Positions 8,178-18,003 of a stretch of DNA of 64,000 nucleotides are shown here, in pieces; within the stretch, counting starts at the first letter, position 1, and every line of letters begins with the position of its first letter. Source of the stretch: an uncultured Pirellulaceae bacterium. GTDB lineage: Bacteria; Planctomycetota; Planctomycetia; Pirellulales; Pirellulaceae. The translations under genes were made by a program, and so were the position numbers. Where the stretch lies: NCBI GenBank assembly GCA_938083195.1, contig CALKCK010000033.1:1-64000 (forward strand). Reading direction: 5' to 3'. The notes under the pieces were generated by a model. It did not search any database. It was not told the origin of the DNA and was given only the letters and a program-made list of their open reading frames with translations.

Positions 8178-9476
8178 ATGAATAAAACAGGCGTAGCGAT
8201 TGTCGGATTGGGAACAGTCGGGCAGGGCGTAGCTCAATTGCTACTAGACCATGGAGATCGCACCGCGCGTCACGCAGGCCGTACGCTGTGGCTGACCCAT
8301 GTGGTTGTCAAAGACATTAACAAACCGCGAGATGTCGACCTTCCTGCAGGCATTCTTACAGATGATCTCAATCAGGTGATCAATGACGATTCCGTCAAGG
8401 TTGTTGCCCAGCTCGTGGGGGGGATTGAACCAGCTCGGTCAATCATCTTAAAGTTACTCGAAAGTGGAAAAGACGTAGTCACTGCCAATAAAGCACTCCT
8501 AGCAGAACACGGCCCCGAAATTTTCGACCGCGCTCGACAATTGGGACGTTCCGTTGCATTTGAAGCATCAGCTGCCGGCGGAATTCCAATTATCACCAAC
8601 GTAAGCCAATGCCTGTCTGCTAATCAAATTGAATCACTTCACGCGATTCTCAATGGAACGAGTAATTTCATTCTTTCCAAAATGGATAGCGAGGGCGGTG
8701 ATTATCAATCAGCTCTCTCCCTGGCCCAACAATTAGGATTAGCCGAAGCAGATCCCACCATGGATGTCGATGGTACCGACGCCGCGCAGAAACTCGCAAT
8801 TCTCGCGCACCTTTGCTTTGGAGCCCGTGTTCACTGGTCGGATATTCCTCGACGAGGAATTGATTCCATTGATGATCGCGATTTGAAATTTTCAAAAAAC
8901 CTAGGGTATCGAATCAAGCTAATCGCCTTTGCCAAACTAGCCGGCACCGGTATTCAATTAATGGTTTCGCCAATGCTTGTGAAAGCAGGGAAACCACTTG
9001 CTGAAGTACAAGCAAACTTTAACGCAGTTAGCGTTGTTGGAGATGCTGTCGGTCCAGTATTTTTTCACGGCCAAGGGGCCGGGCAAATGCCTACCGCATC
9101 GGCTGTCGTGGCTGATATGATTGACACCGCAGTTGGACGTACGGCGATTACATTCAAAACCCTCGAATTATGGGCTGATGGCCACAAACGAGTCGATTTT
9201 GCCGAACCAGGCGATCTCGAAGGCCGCTTCTATATGCGGTTCGATGTGGTTGATCAGCCTGGTGTGATGGGCCAAATCACCGGTCGCTTAGGGCAACATG
9301 GAATTTCAATCGCGTCGGTTTATCAGCACGAGACTCAAAACGAACGCCAGCAAACCGTTCCTATCGTAATTATGACGCACGCCGCCAAAGAATCATCAGC
9401 TCGTGCTGCAATGAAACAAATTGCCGACATGCCTACCGTTGCCGAATCTCCGGAACGTTTTAGAATTCTGAGCTGA
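8178..9476 (+). CDS. hom: Homoserine dehydrogenase
   Basis: 432 residues from the ATG at 8178. This start puts the NAD(P)-binding motif (VAIVGLGTVGQGVAQLL) at the very N-terminus as in the family. Catalyses NAD(P)-dependent reduction of aspartate semialdehyde to homoserine in the Thr/Met/Ile pathway. Family signatures include TANKALLAEHG, FEASAAGGIPII, LNGTSNFILSKM and ADPTMDVDGTDAAQKLAILA, the last two close to the substrate-binding Glu/Asp cluster. A C-terminal ACT domain (about residues 350-432, RFYMRFDVVDQPGVMGQITG) suggests allosteric control, typically by threonine. It is followed after 85 nt by a phosphoglycerate-mutase-like gene that probably encodes the next pathway step. No strong Shine-Dalgarno is visible. 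Confidence 0.96.
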   Translation: MNKTGVAIVGLGTVGQGVAQLLLDHGDRTARHAGRTLWLTHVVVKDINKPRDVDLPAGILTDDLNQVINDDSVKVVAQLVGGIEPARSIILKLLESGKDVVTANKALLAEHGPEIFDRARQLGRSVAFEASAAGGIPIITNVSQCLSANQIESLHAILNGTSNFILSKMDSEGGDYQSALSLAQQLGLAEADPTMDVDGTDAAQKLAILAHLCFGARVHWSDIPRRGIDSIDDRDLKFSKNLGYRIKLIAFAKLAGTGIQLMVSPMLVKAGKPLAEVQANFNAVSVVGDAVGPVFFHGQGAGQMPTASAVVADMIDTAVGRTAITFKTLELWADGHKRVDFAEPGDLEGRFYMRFDVVDQPGVMGQITGRLGQHGISIASVYQHETQNERQQTVPIVIMTHAAKESSARAAMKQIADMPTVAESPERFRILS

Positions 9477-9561
9477 GGCTCTCCGGTCGACTTAATAAAG
9501 TGGCGGCTGTGAAACCCAATCCTCACGGCTTTACTCTCACTCAAAGATCACAAAATCAATT

Positions 9562-10767
9562 ATGAAATACGTCATCATTATTCCTGATGGATGCGCGGAC
9601 GAATCTCAAACGGAACTCGATGGAAAAACCCCGCTCGAAGCAGCAGTGACCCCTGCGATGGACCAAATTGCTGCCAACGGAATCGTAGGCCGAGCCAACC
9701 ATACCCCCGCTCATCTGCCTGCTGGCAGCAGTGTCGCGAACATGAGCCTGTTGGGTTACGATCCAATCAAAAATTACACAGGGCGAGCACCACTCGAAGC
9801 TGCTGCCCAAGGGATCGAGCTCGGTGAACACGACTGGTGCATTCGCTGTAACCTCGTCACGGTCGCTGAGCAAACGATGACCAGCTTCACTGCCGGCCAT
9901 ATTTCATCGCCAGATGCCAAAGAACTACTAAAAACTGCTCAGGATAATTGCACAAACTCCCAAATGGAATTTATTCCTGGCGTGAGCTATCGCAACTTGT
10001 TGATGTTTCGTGGCACCCCCGATAACCCAGCCCCCTTTTCCAATGAGACCAGAGCTACACCGCCGCATGACCTTTCCGACAAATCAGTGGCAGAAGACTT
10101 CCCTCGAGGGCCGGGCAGTAATCTTCTTTGTGATTTAATGAACCAGAGCACCGACTGGTTTTCGGAACACCCCGTTAATCACGCACGCCAAGGTAACGAC
10201 CAACTCACCGCCACCAATATCTGGCTATGGGGATTAGGACAACGGCCAAATTTGACTGCGTTCAGTCAACTGCATGGAATCAACGGCGCAATGATTACCG
10301 CTGTAGATTTGCTTCGAGGCCTCGCGGCTTTGATTGGTTGGGATCGAATCGAGGTTCCTGGCGCAACTGGATACACTGATACTGACTACGCAGCTAAAGG
10401 GAAATTCGCAATCGAAGCACTAGAAAAATATGATCTGGTTTGCATCCATGTTGAAGCCCCCGATGAATCTTCACACGAAGGCGATCTCCAAAAGAAAATC
10501 ACCTCGATCGAAGAAATAGATAAAAGCATAGTGGGTCCCGTACTCGAACACCTTCAAGCAACTGGGGAAGAATTCAGAATTCTAGTAACACCTGACCACC
10601 CAACTTACCTCAGCACAAAAACCCACACCCACGGAAACGTCCCTTTTACAATTTGTGGGACAGGAATTTCAGCGGATCAATTTGAAAAATATAACGAAAC
10701 TAACGCGGAAGCAAGCGAATTAGAAATGCTCAATGGCTGGGAACTGATGCCATTTTTTTTAAAATAG
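9562..10767 (+). CDS. Archaeal-type phosphoglycerate mutase-like protein, probable homoserine kinase
   Basis: 401 residues of the alkaline-phosphatase-superfamily ApgM fold. Metal-binding Asp9 lies in IIIPDGCADE; the nucleophile loop is PAGSSVANMSLLGYDP (Ser56/57). Further metal ligands lie in HVEAPDESSHEGD and TPDHPTYLSTKTHTHGNVPF. A subgroup of this family has been proposed as an alternative homoserine kinase (TIGR02535), because it occurs beside homoserine dehydrogenase or threonine synthase in genomes lacking ThrB. Here it lies 85 nt downstream of homoserine dehydrogenase and upstream of leuB, which supports that assignment over glycolysis. The alternative, cofactor-independent 2,3-bisphosphoglycerate-independent mutase activity, cannot be excluded from sequence. 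Confidence 0.88.
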   Translation: MKYVIIIPDGCADESQTELDGKTPLEAAVTPAMDQIAANGIVGRANHTPAHLPAGSSVANMSLLGYDPIKNYTGRAPLEAAAQGIELGEHDWCIRCNLVTVAEQTMTSFTAGHISSPDAKELLKTAQDNCTNSQMEFIPGVSYRNLLMFRGTPDNPAPFSNETRATPPHDLSDKSVAEDFPRGPGSNLLCDLMNQSTDWFSEHPVNHARQGNDQLTATNIWLWGLGQRPNLTAFSQLHGINGAMITAVDLLRGLAALIGWDRIEVPGATGYTDTDYAAKGKFAIEALEKYDLVCIHVEAPDESSHEGDLQKKITSIEEIDKSIVGPVLEHLQATGEEFRILVTPDHPTYLSTKTHTHGNVPFTICGTGISADQFEKYNETNAEASELEMLNGWELMPFFLK

Positions 10768-10823
10768 AGCTTTAGACGAACCGTCTCAATAAACCGCAAT
10801 TCCACATTCAGGGTCAGATTAAG

Positions 10824-11906
10824 ATGAAGAAATCAGGTACCGTCGCAGTCCTTCCGGGAGATGGAATTGGTCATGAAGTCACTGAGCAGGCCATTCGCGT
10901 CATTGAAAAGCTAAACGCTGATTTCTCAACCGGATTGGAATGCACTACAGCGCCTGTCGGCGGAACCGCCTATGACTTACACGGGCATCCTTTGCCCCCC
11001 GAGACATTGGAACTCGCCCGTCAATCGGATGCCGTATTGCTAGGCGCTGTTGGTGGCCCTAAATGGGAAACGATTACACGGGAACACCGCCCTGAAAGAG
11101 CTCTATTGTCTTTGAGAAGTGAACTCGAATTATTTTCCAACCTTCGCCCCGCTTTGCTTTTCCCAGAACTGGCATCAGCATCGACACTTAAACCTGAAGT
11201 GGTCTCAGGCCTCGACATCATGATCGTTCGTGAATTGACGGGCGGAATCTACTTCGGTGAACCTCGAGCAATGACAACCGACGACGATGGAATCCGAATT
11301 GGATACAACACGATGGTCTACCGTGAGCCAGAAATTCGCCGAATCGCTCACTCTGCCTTTCAAGTAGCTCAGCAACGTGACAAACGTGTTTGCAGTGTTG
11401 ACAAAGCAAACGTGATGGAGGTCTCTGAACTTTGGCGAGAGGTTGTTACCGATGTGGGTAACGATTACCCAGAGATCGAGCTTTCTCACATGTACATTGA
11501 TAACGCCTGCATGCAACTGGTTCGTGAGCCAAAGCAGTTCGATGTCATTGTGACCACGAATCTCTTTGGAGACATTCTCTCCGATGCTGCTTCAATGTTG
11601 ACCGGCTCGATCGGCATGCTTCCTTCAGCCTCCTTGGATTCAAATAACAAAGGCATGTACGAACCAGTCCATGGCTCTGCTCCTGACATCGCAGGTCAAA
11701 ACTTAGCCAACCCACTGGCAACCATTTTATCAGTAGCCATGATGCTAAGAACGACATTCGAAAACAGTGTCGATGCACAACGAATTGAGAACGCTGTCAA
11801 GAACGTGTTGTCCAGTGGCCTGAGGACTGCGGACATTGCACGCGAGGGGGAAACCGCCATCGGCACATCAGAAATGGGTGACGCTGTGGTTGCCGGCATT
11901 AATTAA
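10824..11906 (+). CDS. leuB: 3-isopropylmalate dehydrogenase
   Basis: 360 residues, the usual family length. Oxidises and decarboxylates 3-isopropylmalate to 2-oxoisocaproate in leucine synthesis. Visible signatures: [11 protein letters not shown] at the N-terminus, [10 protein letters not shown], the substrate-binding Arg region [33 protein letters not shown], and the C-terminal [26 protein letters not shown] with the metal-binding Asp residues. [13 protein letters not shown] forms the NAD loop. GGIYFGEP fits LeuB rather than isocitrate or tartrate dehydrogenase. It follows the putative homoserine kinase by 56 nt and is probably co-transcribed with it, forming an aspartate/branched-chain amino-acid cluster. 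Confidence 0.96.
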   Translation: MKKSGTVAVLPGDGIGHEVTEQAIRVIEKLNADFSTGLECTTAPVGGTAYDLHGHPLPPETLELARQSDAVLLGAVGGPKWETITREHRPERALLSLRSELELFSNLRPALLFPELASASTLKPEVVSGLDIMIVRELTGGIYFGEPRAMTTDDDGIRIGYNTMVYREPEIRRIAHSAFQVAQQRDKRVCSVDKANVMEVSELWREVVTDVGNDYPEIELSHMYIDNACMQLVREPKQFDVIVTTNLFGDILSDAASMLTGSIGMLPSASLDSNNKGMYEPVHGSAPDIAGQNLANPLATILSVAMMLRTTFENSVDAQRIENAVKNVLSSGLRTADIAREGETAIGTSEMGDAVVAGIN

Positions 11907-11942
11907 GCGATGATTCGACAAAAGAATCACCTATGCGCTAAA

Positions 11943-14909
11943 TTATTTATTTAAGAAGATCTCACTCTGTACGACGTTTTTAATCAAATCGCGGACGCCA
12001 CCCTTCGTTTCATTTAGATCGATTACAATTCGATCGATTTCCCCTCGGTCGACCGGTTCCATCAATCTACCGCTGGAATAGCTCAATAATTTTTCGGTAA
12101 GGCAACGTGTCACTTCTTTTTCCCGTGTAAGCAGCATTTGCTTAAACTCGACAATATCCTTAACCGTTCGTCCATTCGCCATCGTCGCTGAGGCATCAAT
12201 TGTATCTTTCGACCTTGGATACTTATCTCGCCAACGACCAACTTGGTCAAAATTTTCAAAGGCAAATCCCATTGGATCAATTTTTCGATGACAACCATTG
12301 CAAGCCGCATGCTTGCGATGCAACAACAACTGTTCACGAATAGTCACCGCTCCCCGAGTATCCGTTGGGAGCGGTTCTACATCGGGCGGGGGAGGCGAGG
12401 GGGGTAAGCCAAGAACATTTTCCAATACCCAGACCCCGCGAACGACTGGCGAAGTATCTACTCCATTGGCAGTAGCAGTCATTACGCCGGGAAGCACAAA
12501 AATCCCCCCCAAACGCGGATCGTCAACTTCCATTTTTCGCAATTCACTTCCGCGGATATCCTCACGACGATAAATCCATTTCCCCAAAACGTCGTTCATG
12601 TAGGTGTATTTAGAATCAATAAATTGCTTGATGGGGTCGTTGTTAATTACCGCGTCAGAGAAATATCGGGTTACCTGCTCGATCATTAACTGCTCTACAT
12701 TCAAGTTTCGGTAAAACTGCTCCGAAGGGGGCATCTTCCCAAGCTTATCCAATCGCAACCACATCGATGAAAAGTTCCGCACAAATGATTTCGCCTTTTC
12801 ATCGTCCAGCATTCGGTCGACCTGTTGCGCCAATACCCGAGGGTCGTTCAACTGGTCTTTGCTCGCCAATTGAAAAAGGGTTTCATCGGGCATGGATGAC
12901 CAAAGAAAATAACTCAATCGAGAAGCAATTTCATAAGAACCAAGCGACCCCGAATCCTCGCTCCGGTAAATAAATTGAGGTGAACACAACATGGCAAGAT
13001 AACCATCCTGCAAAGCCCCAACCACTCCGTTCGCCTGCGACAACGCACCGCCGCCATTTTTTGATTTCTGACTATCAACCGAAAGAGGCGTTATTGGTAC
13101 GCCAGGGCCCGACCAACTAGCTCGAAAACGATTCGGAACCCCGAAAGCAAAATACTCTATACGAAGATCGTGCGCGCCTGATTCTAATTGAACTCGGCCG
13201 TTTCTAAGTGCTGCTCCATGTAACCCATCATGCTCGACCACTATTTTATTATTAATAAGAATCCGAGCACCATCGTCAGATGCCATTTCAAAAGAGTATT
13301 CACCATTCTCAGGAACCTTTATCTTCCCCTCACAAACGAGTCCAAAATAATCCTTCGATTGCGAGGCATTGAGATCGACGAGGCCACTTGAAAATACTCC
13401 CTCCGCGACTGGCTTTAGCGCATCGAATTCAGGCAGACTGCTCCAGCGACCTTCGTACACTCGATATCCCAAATCCTCAACCAGTCCACCTCGATTCCCC
13501 TTAATCGCCTTCAAAACTAGATTTACATAAGGAGCCATTTCCTCTTTTGATACTGGACGTCGGAAAGCACGTTCGGCAAAACGAAAAAGCAAATCACGGA
13601 CTTCATCTTCATCGCCTGATTCATTCCCATAAAGCATTTGATGGCTTTTCGGCGGCCAAGAATCGACCAAGGGCTCCAAAGTCAGACTATGAATCTTTAC
13701 CAACGGGCCCTGATAATTTTCCAGTAACACCTCTTCTAATCCTCTGATCCGTTTGCGACGTGCCTCATCAAATTGAGCCTTGTCGGAAAACTGTGCTTGC
13801 TTCGGCGACTCTATATATTGATTTTGCAAATACTTCTTTACCAATCGCTCCGTTTGTAATTCTCGAGACGTCGGACCATTTTGCCACGTCAACTGAGGTG
13901 CCCAGTCCCCATCAATCCACGACTCGCAAGAGAATTGGTGAATGCGGCCATCAGCGGGGATTTCCCAGTTGGTGATATGAATCTGATTGCGACCTTTCGC
14001 AAGTTCTAAGCTGACCAAAAAAGGTGAATCCTGTTGGGTTGGAATCAGCTCCCCCCACGGGTGATGCTGATTCTCCGCAGAAATTTCCACCGAAATTCGA
14101 TAACGAGCTGCAATCCCTACTCGATTTAATCCGTCAATCTTCAACGATGCACCCCGAAAAAGTGAATCAAACTTGACGTTTTGCTCACTAGCTACCCGCT
14201 CAAGCTCCCCCGCGCCTCGCTTGTAGAGTGGAGCAACAAAACGCCTGGTTTCAACTTTTGGTTTCATTTCCTGATGCGTAGCCGCTGCAATCGACTCATC
14301 CGCAGCACCATAGATCAGATTTAATAAAAAGTCCGACATCACCAACTTCTCTCCGATATTGGCGGAACCGCTCTCTGTTTCATCCGCAGGAAAAAACCGA
14401 ACTGGATCGTCGGCCGTGTGTTCGACCCGCCCGTTCCCGTTGTTATCGTAAAGCCGCGTATTAGCAATTCCGGGACGGTACATCAGACCATCGAGATAAA
14501 ATAAATCACGAAAGGTATTTCGTAATTCATGCCGGTTCAGCCTTCGCAAAATTGTTTGCCCTTCCGTACTGCGGCGGGCAGCATAGGCTGATTTAAGCTT
14601 TAAAGTCAGCCGCTCGATAAATTGCGAAGTTGCCTCGCGAGCGGGCTGAGGGCTATCGAGCGGTGGCATTTCCCCAAGATTCAACTGATCTAAAATCCCC
14701 TGCCAGGCAACAAGCGTCTCTATTTGCGAAAAATCGTTACCGAGATTATCGAATCTTTGGTCGTTTTCCTGACGCTCCGCGCCGTGGCATGCAAGGCAAT
14801 TCTGATTCAAGAATTCCCTCAATTCATCCGCGGATGCAGCGCATGAGATACCCCAAAACATCACCACCAAGATCGAAGCAATTAGGTGTCTCACAATCTC
14901 TAACTCCAA
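11943..14909 (-). CDS. DUF1592 planctomycete cytochrome protein with PA14 domain
   Basis: 988 residues with a signal peptide (about 1-27). The N-terminus has a c-type heme site CLACH (Cys38) and a DUF1587-type region (RRLNRHELRNTFRDL). A PA14 domain, a probable carbohydrate-binding module, spans about 490-608 (GEYSFEMASDDGARILINNK). It is followed by the DUF1592, DUF1588 and DUF1585 blocks (IASRLSYFLWSSMPDETLF; GVWVLENVLGLPPSPPPPDV; HRKHAACNGCHRKIDPMGFA, a second CxxCH). These multi-DUF proteins are exported and have no proven reaction; linkage to polysaccharide breakdown is inferred. Its start overlaps the end of the upstream DUF1552 gene by 10 nt, so the two are translationally coupled. Confidence 0.93.
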   Translation of the reverse strand: MELEIVRHLIASILVVMFWGISCAASADELREFLNQNCLACHGAERQENDQRFDNLGNDFSQIETLVAWQGILDQLNLGEMPPLDSPQPAREATSQFIERLTLKLKSAYAARRSTEGQTILRRLNRHELRNTFRDLFYLDGLMYRPGIANTRLYDNNGNGRVEHTADDPVRFFPADETESGSANIGEKLVMSDFLLNLIYGAADESIAAATHQEMKPKVETRRFVAPLYKRGAGELERVASEQNVKFDSLFRGASLKIDGLNRVGIAARYRISVEISAENQHHPWGELIPTQQDSPFLVSLELAKGRNQIHITNWEIPADGRIHQFSCESWIDGDWAPQLTWQNGPTSRELQTERLVKKYLQNQYIESPKQAQFSDKAQFDEARRKRIRGLEEVLLENYQGPLVKIHSLTLEPLVDSWPPKSHQMLYGNESGDEDEVRDLLFRFAERAFRRPVSKEEMAPYVNLVLKAIKGNRGGLVEDLGYRVYEGRWSSLPEFDALKPVAEGVFSSGLVDLNASQSKDYFGLVCEGKIKVPENGEYSFEMASDDGARILINNKIVVEHDGLHGAALRNGRVQLESGAHDLRIEYFAFGVPNRFRASWSGPGVPITPLSVDSQKSKNGGGALSQANGVVGALQDGYLAMLCSPQFIYRSEDSGSLGSYEIASRLSYFLWSSMPDETLFQLASKDQLNDPRVLAQQVDRMLDDEKAKSFVRNFSSMWLRLDKLGKMPPSEQFYRNLNVEQLMIEQVTRYFSDAVINNDPIKQFIDSKYTYMNDVLGKWIYRREDIRGSELRKMEVDDPRLGGIFVLPGVMTATANGVDTSPVVRGVWVLENVLGLPPSPPPPDVEPLPTDTRGAVTIREQLLLHRKHAACNGCHRKIDPMGFAFENFDQVGRWRDKYPRSKDTIDASATMANGRTVKDIVEFKQMLLTREKEVTRCLTEKLLSYSSGRLMEPVDRGEIDRIVIDLNETKGGVRDLIKNVVQSEIFLNK

Positions 14910-16162
14910 CCAAGTCCGCTGAGGGTACCACTGCTCGTACCGAATCGATCCGCTTCGACTCCATGGTTTTGCAAAATGGACAATAATAGATTTGCCGCAG
15001 GTATTCGGCCTACAACCTCAGAAAACACCTTATGCTCTCCATGATGATAGCCACCGCCAGCCAACAACAAGGGAAGATTTTTGGTTTGATGTGTGCCCGT
15101 CGCCATTCCGCAACCAAATAGAATCGTTGTGTGATCTAACATCGTCCCGCCATTAATCACGTCCACTTGCTGCTTCAATCTTTCCATCAGGTAAGCCATC
15201 ATCTCGATCTGATAACCCTCAATCTTTTTAAGAGCCGCCACTGGCTCTGCTCTTTCTCCATGATGAGAAAAATTGTGATAGCCGCCACTCAAACCAAAAT
15301 CGCCGTTGGCGAAACCACTCACGCAGGTCACGACACGGGTGGAATCCGTTTGGAGCGCCAAAACAATCATCTCAATTGTCGCCTTTAGCCGATCCGGAGT
15401 TCCGCCCTTCGGTTGTGGCTCCAAAACATCCGTCTTGGGCTTAGGCCGGTCAATCCACGGCTCCTGCTGGACGATCTTCTTTTCAAGAGAGCGGACCGAA
15501 CCGAAGTATTCATCCAGCTTTCGTTGATCCTGCTTGCCCAGTTGCTGCTGAAGCGACTTCGCCTGCCCCATCACAACATCCAAAACACTATTTTGCCGTT
15601 TCAATCTTTCTAAAGCGGTTGCTTTTCTCTCAGTGGGCTCGTCAAGAAACATCTGGCGATAAGCGGTTCGCATATCAATTGTCGGAACCTGAACACCGGC
15701 ACGAGTAAAGCTAATAAGATTCTGTTCATTGCAACCGATCGTCATTGAGGGAAACCGCGTGGCTGTACCATTAAACTCAGCGAGCCTCTGATCCAAACTA
15801 AGATTGCCCTCGGGATATCCGTGAGCCAACGATGGCCGCACGCCGCTTAATAATACGGGCACTCCGGCGTGCCCTCCCGTATTCCCGTGGTCCAGGTTTG
15901 AAAAAATAGTTAGTTGATTTCGATGTTGCTCGAGCGCTTGCAACGTTTCTGGCATTTCATAGCCAACTCCAACCTGATCAGATGCGGGAAAAAAACCATT
16001 CCGATACATGCCATAATTATTCGATAGGCAAACAAATCGCTTCACTGGCCGCTGCCCGGCACACGAGGCATGGCTGTTCGAAACCATCGCTTCGAGCATC
16101 GGCAATGCGATCGCCACTCCCGCTCCTTTTAAAAAACTCCGCCGTTTAAGTGGAACTCGCAT
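14900..16162 (-). CDS. DUF1552 Tat-exported protein
   Basis: About 420 residues. The ATG at 16162 is preferred over one 18 nt upstream because AAAGGA precedes it and it leads straight into a twin-arginine signal, MRVPLKRRSFLKGAGVAIALP. The body matches the DUF1552 family (related to DUF1501): FVCLSNNYGMYRNGFFP, HQLTIFSNLDHGN-like and GGHAGVPVLLSG segments, then GGTMLDHTTILFGCGMATGTHQTKNLPLLLAGGG near the C-terminus. The fold is thought to be alkaline-phosphatase/sulfatase-like, but no activity is established. It is the first gene of a coupled pair with the DUF1592 protein. In the second pair of this window (18.0-21.7 kb) the gene order is reversed. Confidence 0.92.
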   Translation of the reverse strand: MRVPLKRRSFLKGAGVAIALPMLEAMVSNSHASCAGQRPVKRFVCLSNNYGMYRNGFFPASDQVGVGYEMPETLQALEQHRNQLTIFSNLDHGNTGGHAGVPVLLSGVRPSLAHGYPEGNLSLDQRLAEFNGTATRFPSMTIGCNEQNLISFTRAGVQVPTIDMRTAYRQMFLDEPTERKATALERLKRQNSVLDVVMGQAKSLQQQLGKQDQRKLDEYFGSVRSLEKKIVQQEPWIDRPKPKTDVLEPQPKGGTPDRLKATIEMIVLALQTDSTRVVTCVSGFANGDFGLSGGYHNFSHHGERAEPVAALKKIEGYQIEMMAYLMERLKQQVDVINGGTMLDHTTILFGCGMATGTHQTKNLPLLLAGGGYHHGEHKVFSEVVGRIPAANLLLSILQNHGVEADRFGTSSGTLSGLGWS

Positions 16163-16465
16163 TTCCCATTCCTTTAGCATTAAACTATCAAAGCATTAAT
16201 CAACACATCCGTTGGTGAAAACACATCCACAATGCATCTTCCACAATCAGATTAGCTTTGGTTTCCAAGCATCACTCAACGAACTACAATTGTACCGTGA
16301 AGCACGTTGGTCTGCCAATGAATTCAGCAAACGGTGTCAACCTAACAGCTTGTTCAATTGGCCAAAGCACGAGAGATTGGAAGGTTTTTTTAACATACAA
16401 TCCGCTCCTCTCATGAACCCGCCGTCCAAACCGACCCATTGATTAGTTCCCCTAAAGAAAACGCC
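16163..16465. other. Divergent promoter region, DUF1552 / sulfatase
   Basis: About 300 bp between divergent genes. No repeat, hairpin or credible small gene was seen. The sulfatase frame stays open upstream to a TTG at 16439. Confidence 0.4.
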
Positions 16466-17932
16466 ATGTGTCTCGCCATGATGACTAAGAAAAATACTCG
16501 CTGCGGCCTTATTGGGAATCCTTGCCGACACGGCATTGTATTCGTACTTTTTGCACTCGCATCCCATGGACTGCTTGGCCTGGCGAACCTCAGCGCCCAA
16601 CAACCACTCGCCTCGCCGGACACCAGACCCAACATCGTACTAATCATGGCAGACGATTTAGGCTGGAAAGACCTCCACTGTTACGGGAACGAAAATCTCG
16701 AAACTCCTCATTTAGATCAACTTGCCAAACAAGGCATGCTATTTACAGATGCCTACTCAGCGTCCCCCGTTTGCACTCCCACCCGCGCAGCCATGATGAC
16801 TGGCGAGTCACCAGCACGACTCAACATCACCAACCATGCTCCAGGTCACCCACCGGGATACCAAAAGCCGGGAACGCAAATCAAAACAGCCCTCTGGCAA
16901 CGCAACCTCCCTCTTGCTCGAGTCACGCTTGCCGAACAATTAAAAGCTGACGGCTACGCAACAGGCTTTGTCGGCAAGTGGCACCTTTCTCACCAAACCA
17001 AGAAATCAAGCGGCCCAACAGAACCTGAATTGCGTGCAGAGCATCAGGGATTTGATATTAACATCGGAGGTTGTTCATTCGGTGGCCCCCCCAGTTACTT
17101 CGAACCATACCGCATCCCAAACATCTCGCGAAATGATCAAATAAACTATCTTCCTGAGCGATGTGGCCAGGAGTGCATTCGCTTTATTGAGGCGAATCAA
17201 GACAAACCATTTTTCCTCTGCTGGTGGAACTATTCCGTCCATTACCCATTCCAAGCCCCGGAACCACTTGTTCAAAAGTATGAAAAAAGAAAAGGCCCAG
17301 GAATCGAAAACCCAACCTACGCAGCAATGATCGAAGGCATGGACCAATCCATCGGCAAACTACTCAAAAGCCTAGACAGGCTGAAACTCGCTGAGAATAC
17401 AATGATTATTTTCACGTCGGACAACGGCCCATTCGCCGCCAATGTCAAACCCCTTCGAGGTGAAAAAGGATATCTTTACGAAGGTGGAATCCGCGTCCCC
17501 GCGATTGTCAAATGGCCTGGGAAAGTCAAACCGAACACAGTCAGCAAGACTCCCATCATCAGCATGGACTTTCACGCAACCATTCTCGACGCCGTTGGCA
17601 TCGCTGCCGATCCGTCGAACCATCCCGACGGTGACTCCCTTACCGACTTACTTACCGGAACATCATCGCTTAACCGGGACGCGATCTACTTCCACTACCC
17701 TAATTATGCATTCCACAAAAAAAATCGACCGGGAAGTGCAATTCGATGTGGAGATTATAAGCTAATCAAGTTCTACGATGATAACTCAGTTGAGCTCTAC
17801 AATCTCAAGGATGACCTGAGTGAATTAAAAGATCTTTCTAAATCCATGCCGAACAAAACGATGGAGTTAAAAAATAAACTCGAAGCCTGGATATCTGAAA
17901 CGGACGCTAAAACCCCCGCGAATGCGAACTAA
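16466..17932 (+). CDS. Sulfatase (arylsulfatase-type)
   Basis: About 488 residues. The formylglycine signature is CTPTR, with the modified Cys near residue 103 (SPVCTPTRAAMMTGES). Metal ligands are the N-terminal Asp pair in IVLIMADDLGW and Asp-Asn in FTSDNGPFAANV; GKWHLS contributes the catalytic Lys/His. It hydrolyses sulfate esters, probably of polysaccharide, outside the cytoplasm: a hydrophobic signal (HGIVFVLFALASHGLLG) follows a basic N-terminus. The start is uncertain: in-frame TTG 16439, ATG 16466 and ATG 16478 all precede the signal segment and none has a strong ribosome-binding site. It lies alone on the forward strand between two reverse-strand DUF1552/DUF1592 pairs. Confidence 0.93.
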   Translation: MCLAMMTKKNTRCGLIGNPCRHGIVFVLFALASHGLLGLANLSAQQPLASPDTRPNIVLIMADDLGWKDLHCYGNENLETPHLDQLAKQGMLFTDAYSASPVCTPTRAAMMTGESPARLNITNHAPGHPPGYQKPGTQIKTALWQRNLPLARVTLAEQLKADGYATGFVGKWHLSHQTKKSSGPTEPELRAEHQGFDINIGGCSFGGPPSYFEPYRIPNISRNDQINYLPERCGQECIRFIEANQDKPFFLCWWNYSVHYPFQAPEPLVQKYEKRKGPGIENPTYAAMIEGMDQSIGKLLKSLDRLKLAENTMIIFTSDNGPFAANVKPLRGEKGYLYEGGIRVPAIVKWPGKVKPNTVSKTPIISMDFHATILDAVGIAADPSNHPDGDSLTDLLTGTSSLNRDAIYFHYPNYAFHKKNRPGSAIRCGDYKLIKFYDDNSVELYNLKDDLSELKDLSKSMPNKTMELKNKLEAWISETDAKTPANAN

Positions 17933-18003
17933 CTCAACTACCAGCACGACTAAATTAATTTCTGCATTCGAGGACGGGAGCCGATTAAAACCCAACGCTA
18001 CGG

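Noticed and set aside
11911-11929. Small inverted repeat TGATTC/GAATCA between convergent genes as a terminator
   Set aside because: Only a 6-bp stem with no T run; too weak to call.
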